Positions 42,734-50,711 of a stretch of 64,000 nt of DNA are shown one piece after another (positions within the stretch are counted from its first letter, which is position 1; each line of letters starts with the position of its first letter). Both the position numbers and the translations under genes were made by a program. The DNA lies in NCBI RefSeq assembly GCF_041200175.1, contig NZ_CP165727.1, positions 992,001-1,056,000 of the forward strand, given 5' to 3'. Below the pieces are notes generated by a model. That model ran no database searches. It worked only from the letters and a program-made list of their open reading frames with translations, and was not told the DNA's origin. Origin of the DNA: Streptomyces sp. R33. Its GTDB lineage: Bacteria > Actinomycetota > Actinomycetes > Streptomycetales > Streptomycetaceae.

Positions 42734-43737
42734 GGGCGGAACTCGCCCCGCCCGCCCCGACCCTCGTCATCGGCGAGGCGATCACCGACATCCTGACCCG
42801 TGAGGACGGGACCCGGCGCGCCCGGCCGGGCGGCAGCCCGGCCAACGTGGCCCTGGGTCTGGCCAGGCTGGGCCACCCCGTCCGGCTCGCCACCCGCCTC
42901 GGCCGCGACCGGCCGGGCCGCGACCTGCACGCCCACCTGCGCGGCAGCGGCGTGGTGCTCACCCCCGGGTCCTTCACCGACGACCCGACGTCGTCGGCCA
43001 CCGCCCGCCTGGACGCCGCGGGCACCGCGCACTACGCGTTCGACATCACCTGGGAGCTGCCGCCCGCCGCGCTCGGCTCCTCGGCCGGCCCGGCACCGGC
43101 CCACCTCCACACCGGTTCGATCGCGACGGCCCTCGCGCCGGGCGCGGACCGGGTGTTCACCGCCGTCGAGGCCGGCCGGGCGCGCGCCACGGTCTCGTAC
43201 GACCCGAACATCAGGCCCGCGCTGCTCGCGGGGGCCGACCGGGAGCGGGAGCGCGCCGAGCGGTTCGTCGCGCTGAGCGACGTGGTGAAGGCCGCCGAGG
43301 AGGACCTCGGCTGGCTCTACCCCGGGCGGTCCCCCGAGGAGACGGCCCGGCGCTGGGCGGCCGGCGACGGGCCGGCGCTGGTGGTGCTGACCCTGGGCGG
43401 TTCGGGTGCGCGGGCCTTCTGGCGCGAGGGCCGCTGCGATGTACCGGCAACTCCCGTCGAGGTGGCCGACACCGTGGGCGCGGGCGACGCCTTCATGGCG
43501 GGCCTGGTCAGCGGGCTGCTCCACACCGGCCTGCTGGCCTCGGCCGGCCCGCCCGACGCCGCGCGCGCCCGTACGGCGCTCCGCGAGGCCACGGCCTGCC
43601 CACACCCCGACCGGCGCGTGGCCGCGGCCCTCTCCCTGGCCGCCCGCGCGGCCGCGCTGACCTGCACCCGCGAGGGCGCGGACCCACCGACGCGCGATGA
43701 CTTCACGCCGGGCGCGGCCGGGGCACCCCGGCGATAA
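42730..43737 (+). CDS. PfkB-family carbohydrate kinase
   Basis: A 335-residue ribokinase-like enzyme. The substrate-binding GG motif is in RRARPGGSPANVALGLARLG (about residues 32-51). The C-terminal signature VADTVGAGDAFMAGLVSGLL holds the catalytic Asp. It would phosphorylate a ketose such as fructose or xylulose made by the preceding dehydrogenase. The C-terminal 60 residues are less conserved and Ala/Arg-rich. GTG overlaps the dehydrogenase stop as GTGA. Last gene of the operon; TAA ends it. Confidence 0.92.
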   Translation: MRAELAPPAPTLVIGEAITDILTREDGTRRARPGGSPANVALGLARLGHPVRLATRLGRDRPGRDLHAHLRGSGVVLTPGSFTDDPTSSATARLDAAGTAHYAFDITWELPPAALGSSAGPAPAHLHTGSIATALAPGADRVFTAVEAGRARATVSYDPNIRPALLAGADRERERAERFVALSDVVKAAEEDLGWLYPGRSPEETARRWAAGDGPALVVLTLGGSGARAFWREGRCDVPATPVEVADTVGAGDAFMAGLVSGLLHTGLLASAGPPDAARARTALREATACPHPDRRVAAALSLAARAAALTCTREGADPPTRDDFTPGAAGAPRR

Positions 43738-43798
43738 TGGCAGGGCGCGCGCCGCGGCGGCGACCGGTGTCCACGGCGGCGCAGAGGTGGTGACCGAC

Positions 43799-44614
43799 AT
43801 GGGCACAGGTGACGGGCACGGCCGCTACGGCGAGACCGTGTTCCGGCCCGAACAGGCCGGCGAGGACGATCGCATCGACCTCGGGGCGCTCGCGTACGAC
43901 GACATGACGATGGACCGCCTGCGGGCCCTGGGGGCCGGGCCGGGCTGGAACTGCCTCGAGGTGGGGGCCGGCACCGGCACGATCGCCCGGCGGCTGATCG
44001 AGGAGGCCGGGGTGCGGAACGTACTCGCGGTCGACCGCGACGTGCGTTTCCTCAGCACCCGTCCCCCGCCGGGGCTCGACCTCCTGGAGGCCGACATCAG
44101 CGGGCCGGAGTTCGACCCCGGCCGGCGTTTCCAGCTCGTCCACGCCCGCTTCGTCCTGATGCACCTGCCGTCGTGGCGGAGCCTGATCACCCGGCTCGCC
44201 GGCCTGCTGGCCGAGGACGGGGTGCTGGTCCTCGGCGACGCCGTCGACCTGACCACCCGTACCGCGCCGCCGACCCCCTACACCCGAGTCGTGCAGGCCA
44301 TGTGGCAAGGGCTGCGGGACACCATCGGCACCGACATCTCGTGGGTCCCGGACTACCCGCAGCACCTGCGCGATGCGGGCCTCGTGTCCGTCGCCGCCGA
44401 GATACGGGTGCCACCCCTGGTTCCCCAGAGCCCCATCAGCCGCTTCTGGGCCGGGACATGGGACCGGGCCCGGGAGTCGATCGTGGCCACGGGACTCGTC
44501 GACGACGCGACGGTCGACGAGGCGATCCGGTATCTCGACTCCCCGGACTGCGCCGCGCTGTCCCCCGGAATGCTCACCGCCTGGGGCCGCAGCCCGGCCG
44601 GTCGCGTCAGGTGA
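43799..44614 (+). CDS. SAM-dependent methyltransferase
   Basis: A 271-residue class I methyltransferase. The SAM-binding motif is LEVGAGTGTIARRL (about residues 52-65), with the acidic residue at the next strand end (LAVDRD) and the motif II/III region FQLVHARFVLMHLP and GVLVLGDAVD. The substrate is unknown; proteins of this type methylate small secondary metabolites. ATG 43799 has AGAGG upstream; GTG 43790 is in frame. It lies 61 bases after the polyol kinase but is not obviously part of that pathway. Its end overlaps the convergent LmeA-like gene by eight bases. Confidence 0.87.
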   Translation: MGTGDGHGRYGETVFRPEQAGEDDRIDLGALAYDDMTMDRLRALGAGPGWNCLEVGAGTGTIARRLIEEAGVRNVLAVDRDVRFLSTRPPPGLDLLEADISGPEFDPGRRFQLVHARFVLMHLPSWRSLITRLAGLLAEDGVLVLGDAVDLTTRTAPPTPYTRVVQAMWQGLRDTIGTDISWVPDYPQHLRDAGLVSVAAEIRVPPLVPQSPISRFWAGTWDRARESIVATGLVDDATVDEAIRYLDSPDCAALSPGMLTAWGRSPAGRVR

Positions 44615-45335
44615 GGTCCGTGCGTGGTGCGCGGGCGTGCACGGTCACCCCGCCGGGGCCCACCGATACGGCGGTGGGCTCCAGGCCCATCGGGAGAGAC
44701 GGGATCTCCCGGCTGCGCTCCGACAGTGCCCTGGCGATGGCGGGGGCGGCCGGGTCGATGGGGTGGCCGGCCAGGGATGCGCTGTCCGCGCTCAGGGTGA
44801 CGGCCCCGGCGTCGAGGCGGAGTTCGGCCGTGATGACCAGCGGCATGCCCACGACGCCGGCCTCGATCCGCACCCGGCCGTCGCCCGCATCGGAGAGCCG
44901 GACGCTGCGGTCGCCGCGGGAGCCGAGCGAGGCGAACGGGGCCGTGAACGCGGCGTCCAACGACTCCGCCGCATAGCGGCCGGCGTGCTCGGACACCTCG
45001 TGGAGGTCCACCGCGGCCTTAACCGGGATGCCGTCGCCGGTGCGGGCGTCCGCCTTGACGCGCACCTCGGGGTACGTGCCCCTGGCGGCGGCGAGCAGGA
45101 AGGGGGCGCCCTCGATGGTGACCTCCGGCGACGCCAGGCTGCGGCCCTGGCGGGCGGCGATCCGGTCGGCGAACCTCTCCTCGCCCACCTGGCGGGCCAC
45201 GGCGTCGGCCGTGATCAGCAGGGTGCCCGCCAGCACGGCCACGGCGACGGCGCGCCGGGCCCGCCGTCGTGGCGGAGCCGTACGTACGGTCCGGCTCTTC
45301 GGGGTGGTCGGGACGTACGGGGACTTCAGGGGCAT
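44607..45335 (-). CDS. DUF2993 / LmeA-like phospholipid-binding protein
   Basis: A 242-residue protein with an N-terminal membrane anchor or signal (RRAVAVAVLAGTLLITADAVA) after a basic cytoplasmic start. The rest is the DUF2993 beta-rich fold (FADRIAARQGRSLASPEVTI, SSREIPSLPMGL-like end), related to mycobacterial LmeA, a periplasmic lipid-binding protein. It starts 11 bases after the MmpL transporter ends, so the two form an operon. MmpL proteins move lipids across the membrane, and this protein may receive or hold them outside, which is inference. Confidence 0.88.
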   Translation of the reverse strand: MPLKSPYVPTTPKSRTVRTAPPRRRARRAVAVAVLAGTLLITADAVARQVGEERFADRIAARQGRSLASPEVTIEGAPFLLAAARGTYPEVRVKADARTGDGIPVKAAVDLHEVSEHAGRYAAESLDAAFTAPFASLGSRGDRSVRLSDAGDGRVRIEAGVVGMPLVITAELRLDAGAVTLSADSASLAGHPIDPAAPAIARALSERSREIPSLPMGLEPTAVSVGPGGVTVHARAPRTDLT

Positions 45336-45346
45336 GGGTGCGTACC

Positions 45347-47644
45347 TCAGGGAGCGGGAAGCCGGTCGGGGCCGGGCGCGGCGGTGGATGCGGTGGGCGG
45401 AACCGTGGCGGGGGCGACGGCCGGGGGCAGGTCGCGTACGGGGGGTGTCGGGGTGCCCTCGATGTCCACCCGGGGGAGGATGCGGTCGAGCCCGGCGGGG
45501 AGCCACCAGTTGCGCTCGCCGAGCAGCACCATGCTGGTCGGGACGAGCAGTCCGCGGACGACGGTGGCGTCCAGGGCCACGGCCGTGGCCAGTCCGATGC
45601 CGAACATCTTCACCACGGGGTCCTCGGAGAGCAGGTAGCTGAGGAACACACAGACCATGATCATCGCTGCCGAGGTGATGATCCGGGCGGTGCCGGCCAG
45701 TCCGTCGACGACCGCACGCGTGTTGTCCCGGTGCCGGAGGTAGGACGCGCGTACGGCGCTCAGGAGGAACACCTCGTAGTCCATGGAGAGCCCGAACAGC
45801 ACCGCGAACATCAGCAGCGGGACGTATCCCGGTATCGGCACCGGGCCGTCGAGGCCGAGCAGGCCCGCGCCCCAGCCCCACTGGAACACGGCGGTCAGTA
45901 CGCCGTACGAGGCGGCGACCGAGATCAGGTTCATCGCAGCCGCCTTGGCCGCGACCACCGGTGCGCGGAAGGCAAGGAGGAGCAGCAGGCCGGCGACGAG
46001 CACGACGGTGGCGATGATCGCCGGCATCCGGGCGGCGAGCCGCGCGTTCAGGTCGGCCTGCGCGGCCGTCGGCCCGCCGACGTGGGTGGCGGCCCCGGTG
46101 CCGGCGGTGGCCCCATGCAGGGCGGTGCCCCGCAGCCGGTCCACGAGCGCGACGGTGGCCGGATCGCCGGGGCCGGTGGTGGGGGTGACCTGCCAGAGGA
46201 CGGTACGGCCGTCCGGGCCGAGCCGGGCCGGGCTCACGGCGGCCACGCCGGGGGTCTGCCCGAGGGTTTCGGTGACCGTCGCGACACGGCGGTCGGCAGG
46301 TCCGTCGGCCGCCGTGGGCAGGGTCTCGGTCACCTGGAGGGGGCCGTTCACGCCCGGCCCGAACGCCTGGGCCAGCTGCTCGTACGCGGTACGGCTCGAC
46401 GTACCGGCCGCCTTGTCCCCCGCGTCGAGCTGGCCGAACGTCAACCCGGCGGCCGGCGCGGCCAGCACGCCCACCAGGACCAGGCTCGCGAGCAGGTAGA
46501 GCCAGGGTCGGCCGGCCACATGTGCGGCGAACCGCTGCCAGCGCGCGCCGGCGGGGTCGGCCGCACGGACGGTCCCGGTCGTTTCGGCCTCCCCGGCCGG
46601 GGCGGCGGGCTTCGCCGGGGCGGGCCGGTGGTCCGCCTTCCGGCCCAGCCGGTGGCCGAGCAGCGCGAGCAGGGCCGGCAGCAGGGTCAGGGCTGCGAGG
46701 ACCGCGACGAGTACGGCGATGGCCGGTGCGAGCGCCAGCGCGTACAGCAGCGGCAGCCCGCCGAGCGCCAGACCCGCCAGTGCGGCCGCCACCGCGCAGC
46801 CGGCGAAGGCGGCGGCCTTGCCCGCGCTCGCCGTGGTGTACCCGGCGGCGTCCACCACCCCGTGCCCCTCGGTCAGGAGCTCGCGGAAGCGCGTCAGGCA
46901 GAAGAGGGTGTAGTCGATGCCGACACCGAGGCCGATCATCGCCGCGATCGTGGCGCCCGCCGAGGGCATGTCGAGGACGTGCCCGACCAGCCCGATCGCC
47001 GAGAGCGAGATCACCAGCCCCACCACCCCGACCAGCAGGGGAAGGCCGGCTGCGAGGACCCTGCGCAGACCGAGGAACAGGATGACCGCGGCCGCCGCGA
47101 GACCGATCAGCTCGCTGTGGGCGGTGGACCCCTTGTCGGCGGCGGCCGCGAGGTCACCGCCGGCCGTGACCTCGATGCCGGCCTGCCGGGCGGGCCCGGT
47201 GGCCGCCAGTACGGCCTCGCTGATCTGCGGGGTGATGTCGCGCCCGGTCACGTCCAGCCCCACCGATATGTAGGCGGTGTGGCCGTCCGGGCTCATGGCC
47301 GCCCGGCCCGAAGGCCCGTACGGCGCGGCGGCACTCACCACGTGGTCCACCCGGGCCACGTCCCCGGCCGCCGCCTCGACCGCCTGCTGCGCGGCGGCGG
47401 AGGTGAGCACCGGCCCGTCCGGAGCCGTGTGCAGGACGAGCGGCTGGTTGCCGGAGACGGGCCCGTGGAAGGAGTCCGCGGCGTCCCGGGCCGCCTGGCT
47501 GTCGCTGCCGGGGATGACCACCGCCTCGCTGGTGACCCGGCCGTGGAGCATCACGACGGCGGCGACGGCGAGCGTCACGGCCGCCCAGACGGCGAGGATC
47601 CGTCTCGGTCTGCGGGCACACCAGCGGCCCAGGGCAAGGAACAT
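45347..47644 (-). CDS. MmpL-family RND-type membrane transporter
   Basis: A 765-residue transporter with two repeats of an outside domain followed by five or six helices. Each half has the conserved proton-relay Asp-Tyr: GLGVGIDYTLF (first half, about residue 245) and LFGLSMDYEVFLLSAVRAS (second half, about 620). MmpL proteins export lipids, polyketides or drugs using the proton gradient. GGAGGGAAG precedes ATG 47644. The promoter region carries two TetR-type palindromes shared with the divergent regulator, so expression is probably repressed until a ligand appears. The LmeA-like gene follows. Confidence 0.94.
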   Translation of the reverse strand: MFLALGRWCARRPRRILAVWAAVTLAVAAVVMLHGRVTSEAVVIPGSDSQAARDAADSFHGPVSGNQPLVLHTAPDGPVLTSAAAQQAVEAAAGDVARVDHVVSAAAPYGPSGRAAMSPDGHTAYISVGLDVTGRDITPQISEAVLAATGPARQAGIEVTAGGDLAAAADKGSTAHSELIGLAAAAVILFLGLRRVLAAGLPLLVGVVGLVISLSAIGLVGHVLDMPSAGATIAAMIGLGVGIDYTLFCLTRFRELLTEGHGVVDAAGYTTASAGKAAAFAGCAVAAALAGLALGGLPLLYALALAPAIAVLVAVLAALTLLPALLALLGHRLGRKADHRPAPAKPAAPAGEAETTGTVRAADPAGARWQRFAAHVAGRPWLYLLASLVLVGVLAAPAAGLTFGQLDAGDKAAGTSSRTAYEQLAQAFGPGVNGPLQVTETLPTAADGPADRRVATVTETLGQTPGVAAVSPARLGPDGRTVLWQVTPTTGPGDPATVALVDRLRGTALHGATAGTGAATHVGGPTAAQADLNARLAARMPAIIATVVLVAGLLLLLAFRAPVVAAKAAAMNLISVAASYGVLTAVFQWGWGAGLLGLDGPVPIPGYVPLLMFAVLFGLSMDYEVFLLSAVRASYLRHRDNTRAVVDGLAGTARIITSAAMIMVCVFLSYLLSEDPVVKMFGIGLATAVALDATVVRGLLVPTSMVLLGERNWWLPAGLDRILPRVDIEGTPTPPVRDLPPAVAPATVPPTASTAAPGPDRLPAP

Positions 47645-47673
47645 CGTGCTGCGCTTCCCTCCACGAATGAAAT

Positions 47674-47713
47674 TGCACTCCGAGTGCACATTTACCGTTG
47701 CACTCGGAGTGCA
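47674..47713. promoter_or_regulatory. Two palindromic TetR operators
   Basis: TGCACTCCGAGTGCA (47674-47688) and TGCACTCGGAGTGCA (47699-47713) are perfect palindromes with a single central base, 25 bases centre to centre. They fill the short gap between the MmpL gene (-) and the TetR gene (+). They are almost certainly the sites where the regulator represses both promoters. Confidence 0.85.
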
Positions 47714-47742
47714 ATAATGTCAATCGGAGAGAGGAGCCCCAG

Positions 47743-48378
47743 GTGGCACGGCATCCCGAGCAGGACACCCCGGACGGACGGACCGAGCGCGGCCGGCAGA
47801 CCCGCGAAAAGATCGCCGCTGCGCTGCTGGCGCTCCTCGACGAAGGCATGACGGACTTCCCCGCAGACCGGGTGGCCCAGTCCGCGGGGGTCTCACGGCG
47901 GTCCGTGTTCCACCATTTCGACGACATGGCCCAGCTCGTGGACACCGCCATCACCCGGCGGCTGGAACAACTCGCCGAGCAGATAAGGCCGTTGCCCACC
48001 GAGGGGCCGCGCGCCGCCCGCGTGGCGGCCCTGGTCGAACAGCGGGCGCGGATCCTCGAATGGATCACCCCGGCGCGGCTGGCGATGATCCGCATGGACC
48101 ATCCCTCGGAGCGCATCCGTCAGGTGACCGAGGAGGCCTTCGCCGATGCCCGCCGGCGCATGGAGGCCGTACTGGCGGAGGAACTCGACCTGCTGTCGGG
48201 CCGGCGGCGTACGGACCTGGTCCACGGACTCGACGCGGTGACCACGTGGGGCGCCTGGCACCACTGGCGTTCCACCGGGCTCGACCCCGAGGAGGCGCGG
48301 CACGCCATGGAGGCCACCGTACTGAGCCTGCTCGCCTCGGCCGATCCGCCTGCGGCGGCGCCGCACCGGCCTGCGTGA
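47743..48378 (+). CDS. TetR-family repressor of the MmpL operon
   Basis: A 211-residue TetR regulator. The DNA-binding part is GRQTREKIAAALLALLDEGM then DRVAQSAGVSRRSVFHHFDD (helix-turn-helix at about residues 35-65). The remaining helical part binds an unknown ligand, which could be the MmpL substrate. GAGAGAGGAG precedes GTG 47743; the longer in-frame start would run through an operator. A strong hairpin follows the gene. Confidence 0.92.
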   Translation: MARHPEQDTPDGRTERGRQTREKIAAALLALLDEGMTDFPADRVAQSAGVSRRSVFHHFDDMAQLVDTAITRRLEQLAEQIRPLPTEGPRAARVAALVEQRARILEWITPARLAMIRMDHPSERIRQVTEEAFADARRRMEAVLAEELDLLSGRRRTDLVHGLDAVTTWGAWHHWRSTGLDPEEARHAMEATVLSLLASADPPAAAPHRPA

Positions 48379-48389
48379 CATACGCAAAA

Positions 48390-48416
48390 GCCGGGCCCGT
48401 GGGTCACGGGCCCGGC
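48390..48416. terminator. Strong bidirectional terminator
   Basis: GCCGGGCCCGTG (48390-48401) and CACGGGCCCGGC (48405-48416) form a perfect 12-base-pair stem with loop GGT. On the minus strand it is followed by CTTTTGCG, so it is an intrinsic terminator for the 2-MIB operon. It also ends the convergent TetR transcript. Confidence 0.9.
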
Positions 48417-48439
48417 CGCCCTTGCGGTCTCTGCTCGGA

Positions 48440-49333
48440 TCAGACGCGGTCGGCCGCGATCAGGACGTACTGGAACGAGCCGTCCTTGTACGAGTTGATG
48501 AACGCCTCTTCGATCCCGGTGACCAGGGAGGACGTGGCCCGCAGCTCCCAGTAGGGCAGGGTCGCGGGCGTCAGGTCGATGACGGCCTGCGGTACGAGAC
48601 GGTTGTCGGCCATGGCCCGCATGTACTGCCGGCGCGAGTGGATGTTGCACTCGAAGTGCGCGTTGATCTGGGAGACCCACTTCGAGGGCTGGCCGTAACG
48701 GGGGTTCCAGCAGCCGGTGATGGTCACGTACCGGCCGCCGACGGCGAGGATCCGGGAGTGTTCGGCGAACAGGTCGTGCAGGTCGACGTACATGCTCGAC
48801 TCGTTGTTCCAGGAGGCCGCGGCCTGGCCCGTCTCGAACGGTGTGCTGAGCATGTTGCAGACGCGGGCCCGGACGGAGTCCCCGATGCCGAGTTCGCCGG
48901 CGCGCTGGTTCGCGAAGTCGGCCTGCTTGGCCGAGAGGGTGACGCCCTCGACCTTGCATCCGAACCGCTGGTGGGCCATGACCATCGATCCGCCGCGGCC
49001 GCAGCCTGCGTCCACGAGCGTGTCGCCCTGCCCGATGGGGCCGAGGTGGTCCAGCAGGACGTCGGCCTGCGCCGACTCCAGCCGGTGGAGCTCGGCGATC
49101 AGCTTCTTCTCGTACGCGCTGTCGCCGGTGTCCCCGAGGGCTGCGTGGTCGACGTCACCGAGGCCGTAGTGGTGGTGGTAGAGACCGTCGACGTCGCCGA
49201 GACGCAGGTTCACCGGCCGGGCCTCGTGGTCCCAGTATCGGGCGATGTCACCCTGGTAGGGCGTCGCCGGGGAAGGGATGAACGTGGCGGCGGGGGACAT
49301 GGTGAGCTCGGTGTTGGTCACAGATAAATCCAT
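48440..49333 (-). CDS. mtf: Geranyl diphosphate 2-C-methyltransferase
   Basis: A 297-residue SAM methyltransferase that adds a methyl group at C2 of geranyl diphosphate, giving the substrate for 2-methylisoborneol synthase. I recognise the whole sequence as this family. The SAM motif is VDAGCGRGGSM, and the AASWNNESSMYVDL and TGCWNPRYGQPSKWVSQINA blocks are characteristic. ATG 49333 lies two bases after the synthase stop (TAAGGATG), so translation is coupled. The third codon is then TTA (49325-49327). GTG 49321 is a serious alternative because the homologue I recall from S. coelicolor begins at about that point; then the TTA would be in the leader. Last gene of the shell-synthase-methyltransferase operon. 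Confidence 0.93.
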   Translation of the reverse strand: MDLSVTNTELTMSPAATFIPSPATPYQGDIARYWDHEARPVNLRLGDVDGLYHHHYGLGDVDHAALGDTGDSAYEKKLIAELHRLESAQADVLLDHLGPIGQGDTLVDAGCGRGGSMVMAHQRFGCKVEGVTLSAKQADFANQRAGELGIGDSVRARVCNMLSTPFETGQAAASWNNESSMYVDLHDLFAEHSRILAVGGRYVTITGCWNPRYGQPSKWVSQINAHFECNIHSRRQYMRAMADNRLVPQAVIDLTPATLPYWELRATSSLVTGIEEAFINSYKDGSFQYVLIAADRV

Positions 49334-49335
49334 CC

Positions 49336-50583
49336 TTACCAGAAGTCGGGCAGGCTGTAGCGGTAGGTATTGGTCTGGTGCCAGTGGTGGTTGCCGTCGA
49401 CCCACGCGGCCACGCCCCGAAGGAAGCGCAGCACGCTCGGGACGGGGCAGGCTGCGGCCAGGTCGGCGGCCGCGGCCTCGAACGCGTGCATGAGGTCGTT
49501 GTGGACCTCGACCGCCTTCAGATAGGCATCGCGGACGGAGCAGCCCTCGCGTTCGGCGATCACCACGGGCAGGTTGAGGTGCCGGCCGGGGCTGGCGAGT
49601 TCCTTGGTGTACGAGTACAGGTCGTTGACGATGGTGGTCGCGTTCCCGGCGAGCGCGATGACCCGCTGCATGGCGGGCTGGGCATGCAGGTCCGCCGGGA
49701 GTTCGTAGCCGCCGACGGTGTCGGTGATGGTGGGGCAGGGGCGGAAGTTGTTGAACTGGCGCATCGACAGGTACTCCCACACCTGCGGGACGTAGTCCGT
49801 CTCGGCCCAGGCGGCCTCGGCGAGGTACCCCAGGTGCAGACGGGCCATGTCGTGCCGGAACCGGTCGGCCTGGGAGGCGGTGGCCTCCTGGGCGAAGTAC
49901 TCCATGGCCGACCGGTAGGCGCGCCGCGGCGCGTCCGAGTGGAGGGACTCCGCCCACTCCGGCTGGTACTCCGTCGTGGTGTGGAGGGGGTCGAGTGCGG
50001 TGTGCGCCAGCAGCAGGCGTCCGCCGAGGCCGACGGGCGAGCCCCCGTGGTCCTCGCAGTAGCAGTCGTCGACGACGTTCTCGGCGACCATCAGCCGCGT
50101 GGCGAGCATGAGGTGGTCGATGGTGGGGGCGTCGGGGTGGCAGGCGACCATGTAACGGCCCACGGAGAAGCCGTCGAACTGGTCCTCCCACTCCGGGGGG
50201 TACAGCTCGACCTCGTCCACCGCCCACGCCTTGATCCTGTGGCTGAGCTCCTCGACCCGAACGGGGTCGGGTTCCGGCACCGGGTGGTAGTAGAGACCCG
50301 GGACCGGACGACCCGCCGCCGGGGGCTCCTCCTCGGGCGCAGGCGGCTCCTCGCGCCGGGCCAGGGACAGCCCGGCCGCGCCCAGCCCGCTGGGGCCGCG
50401 CAGGACCCGCTCCAGGGCGGGGCTCGGCGTGGTGACGGGGGCCGAGGCCTGGGCGGGCGGGGCGAACAGGGCGGGCCGGACGCAGCCGACGGCTTCGATG
50501 CCGCGGCCGTGACCGTGCGCCCCGAAGCGGGCCGCGGCTGCAGGGAGACCCGACTGCAGAGGGGAAGGCCCGGGATCGGGCAT
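49336..50583 (-). CDS. tpc: 2-Methylisoborneol synthase, likely encapsulin cargo
   Basis: A 415-residue class I terpene cyclase that turns 2-methylgeranyl diphosphate into the musty volatile 2-methylisoborneol. The metal motif is DDCYCED (residues 172-178) and the NSE motif is NDLYSYTKE (320-328). The first 95-100 residues are disordered, rich in Ala, Pro and Gly, and not part of the fold. They include LRGPSGLGAAGLSL at about 61-74. Disordered N-termini of this type are known as cargo-loading regions for family 2 encapsulins. The shell gene lies just upstream in the same operon. AAGGAG stands seven bases before the ATG. Confidence 0.95.
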   Translation of the reverse strand: MPDPGPSPLQSGLPAAAARFGAHGHGRGIEAVGCVRPALFAPPAQASAPVTTPSPALERVLRGPSGLGAAGLSLARREEPPAPEEEPPAAGRPVPGLYYHPVPEPDPVRVEELSHRIKAWAVDEVELYPPEWEDQFDGFSVGRYMVACHPDAPTIDHLMLATRLMVAENVVDDCYCEDHGGSPVGLGGRLLLAHTALDPLHTTTEYQPEWAESLHSDAPRRAYRSAMEYFAQEATASQADRFRHDMARLHLGYLAEAAWAETDYVPQVWEYLSMRQFNNFRPCPTITDTVGGYELPADLHAQPAMQRVIALAGNATTIVNDLYSYTKELASPGRHLNLPVVIAEREGCSVRDAYLKAVEVHNDLMHAFEAAAADLAAACPVPSVLRFLRGVAAWVDGNHHWHQTNTYRYSLPDFW

Positions 50584-50638
50584 CCGTGACTCCTTGGTGA
50601 GGTGGTTGGGCTGTCCCGGATCCCGGGCATGCCCGGCC

Positions 50639-50694
50639 GGCCCGGGAAGGCCCGGGCCGTGGCCGGTGTGGCTGTCGTGGCTGTCGTGGCTGTC
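50639..50694. repeat. Intercistronic hairpin and 9-base tandem repeat between shell and cargo genes
   Basis: GGCCCGGG (50639-50646) and CCCGGGCC (50651-50658) can form an 8-base-pair hairpin around AAGG. Next to it GTGGCTGTC is repeated three times exactly (50668-50694). Both lie in the 128-base gap between the encapsulin stop and the synthase start. They may reduce read-through or guide RNA processing and so set the ratio of shell to cargo; this is inference. Confidence 0.6.
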
Positions 50695-50711
50695 GTTGCC
50701 GGGCAGGTGCC

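Noticed and set aside
45005..45025. Possible TTA codon in the LmeA-like gene
   Set aside because: The TTAA here reads as GTT AAG in the gene frame, so no TTA codon is used.
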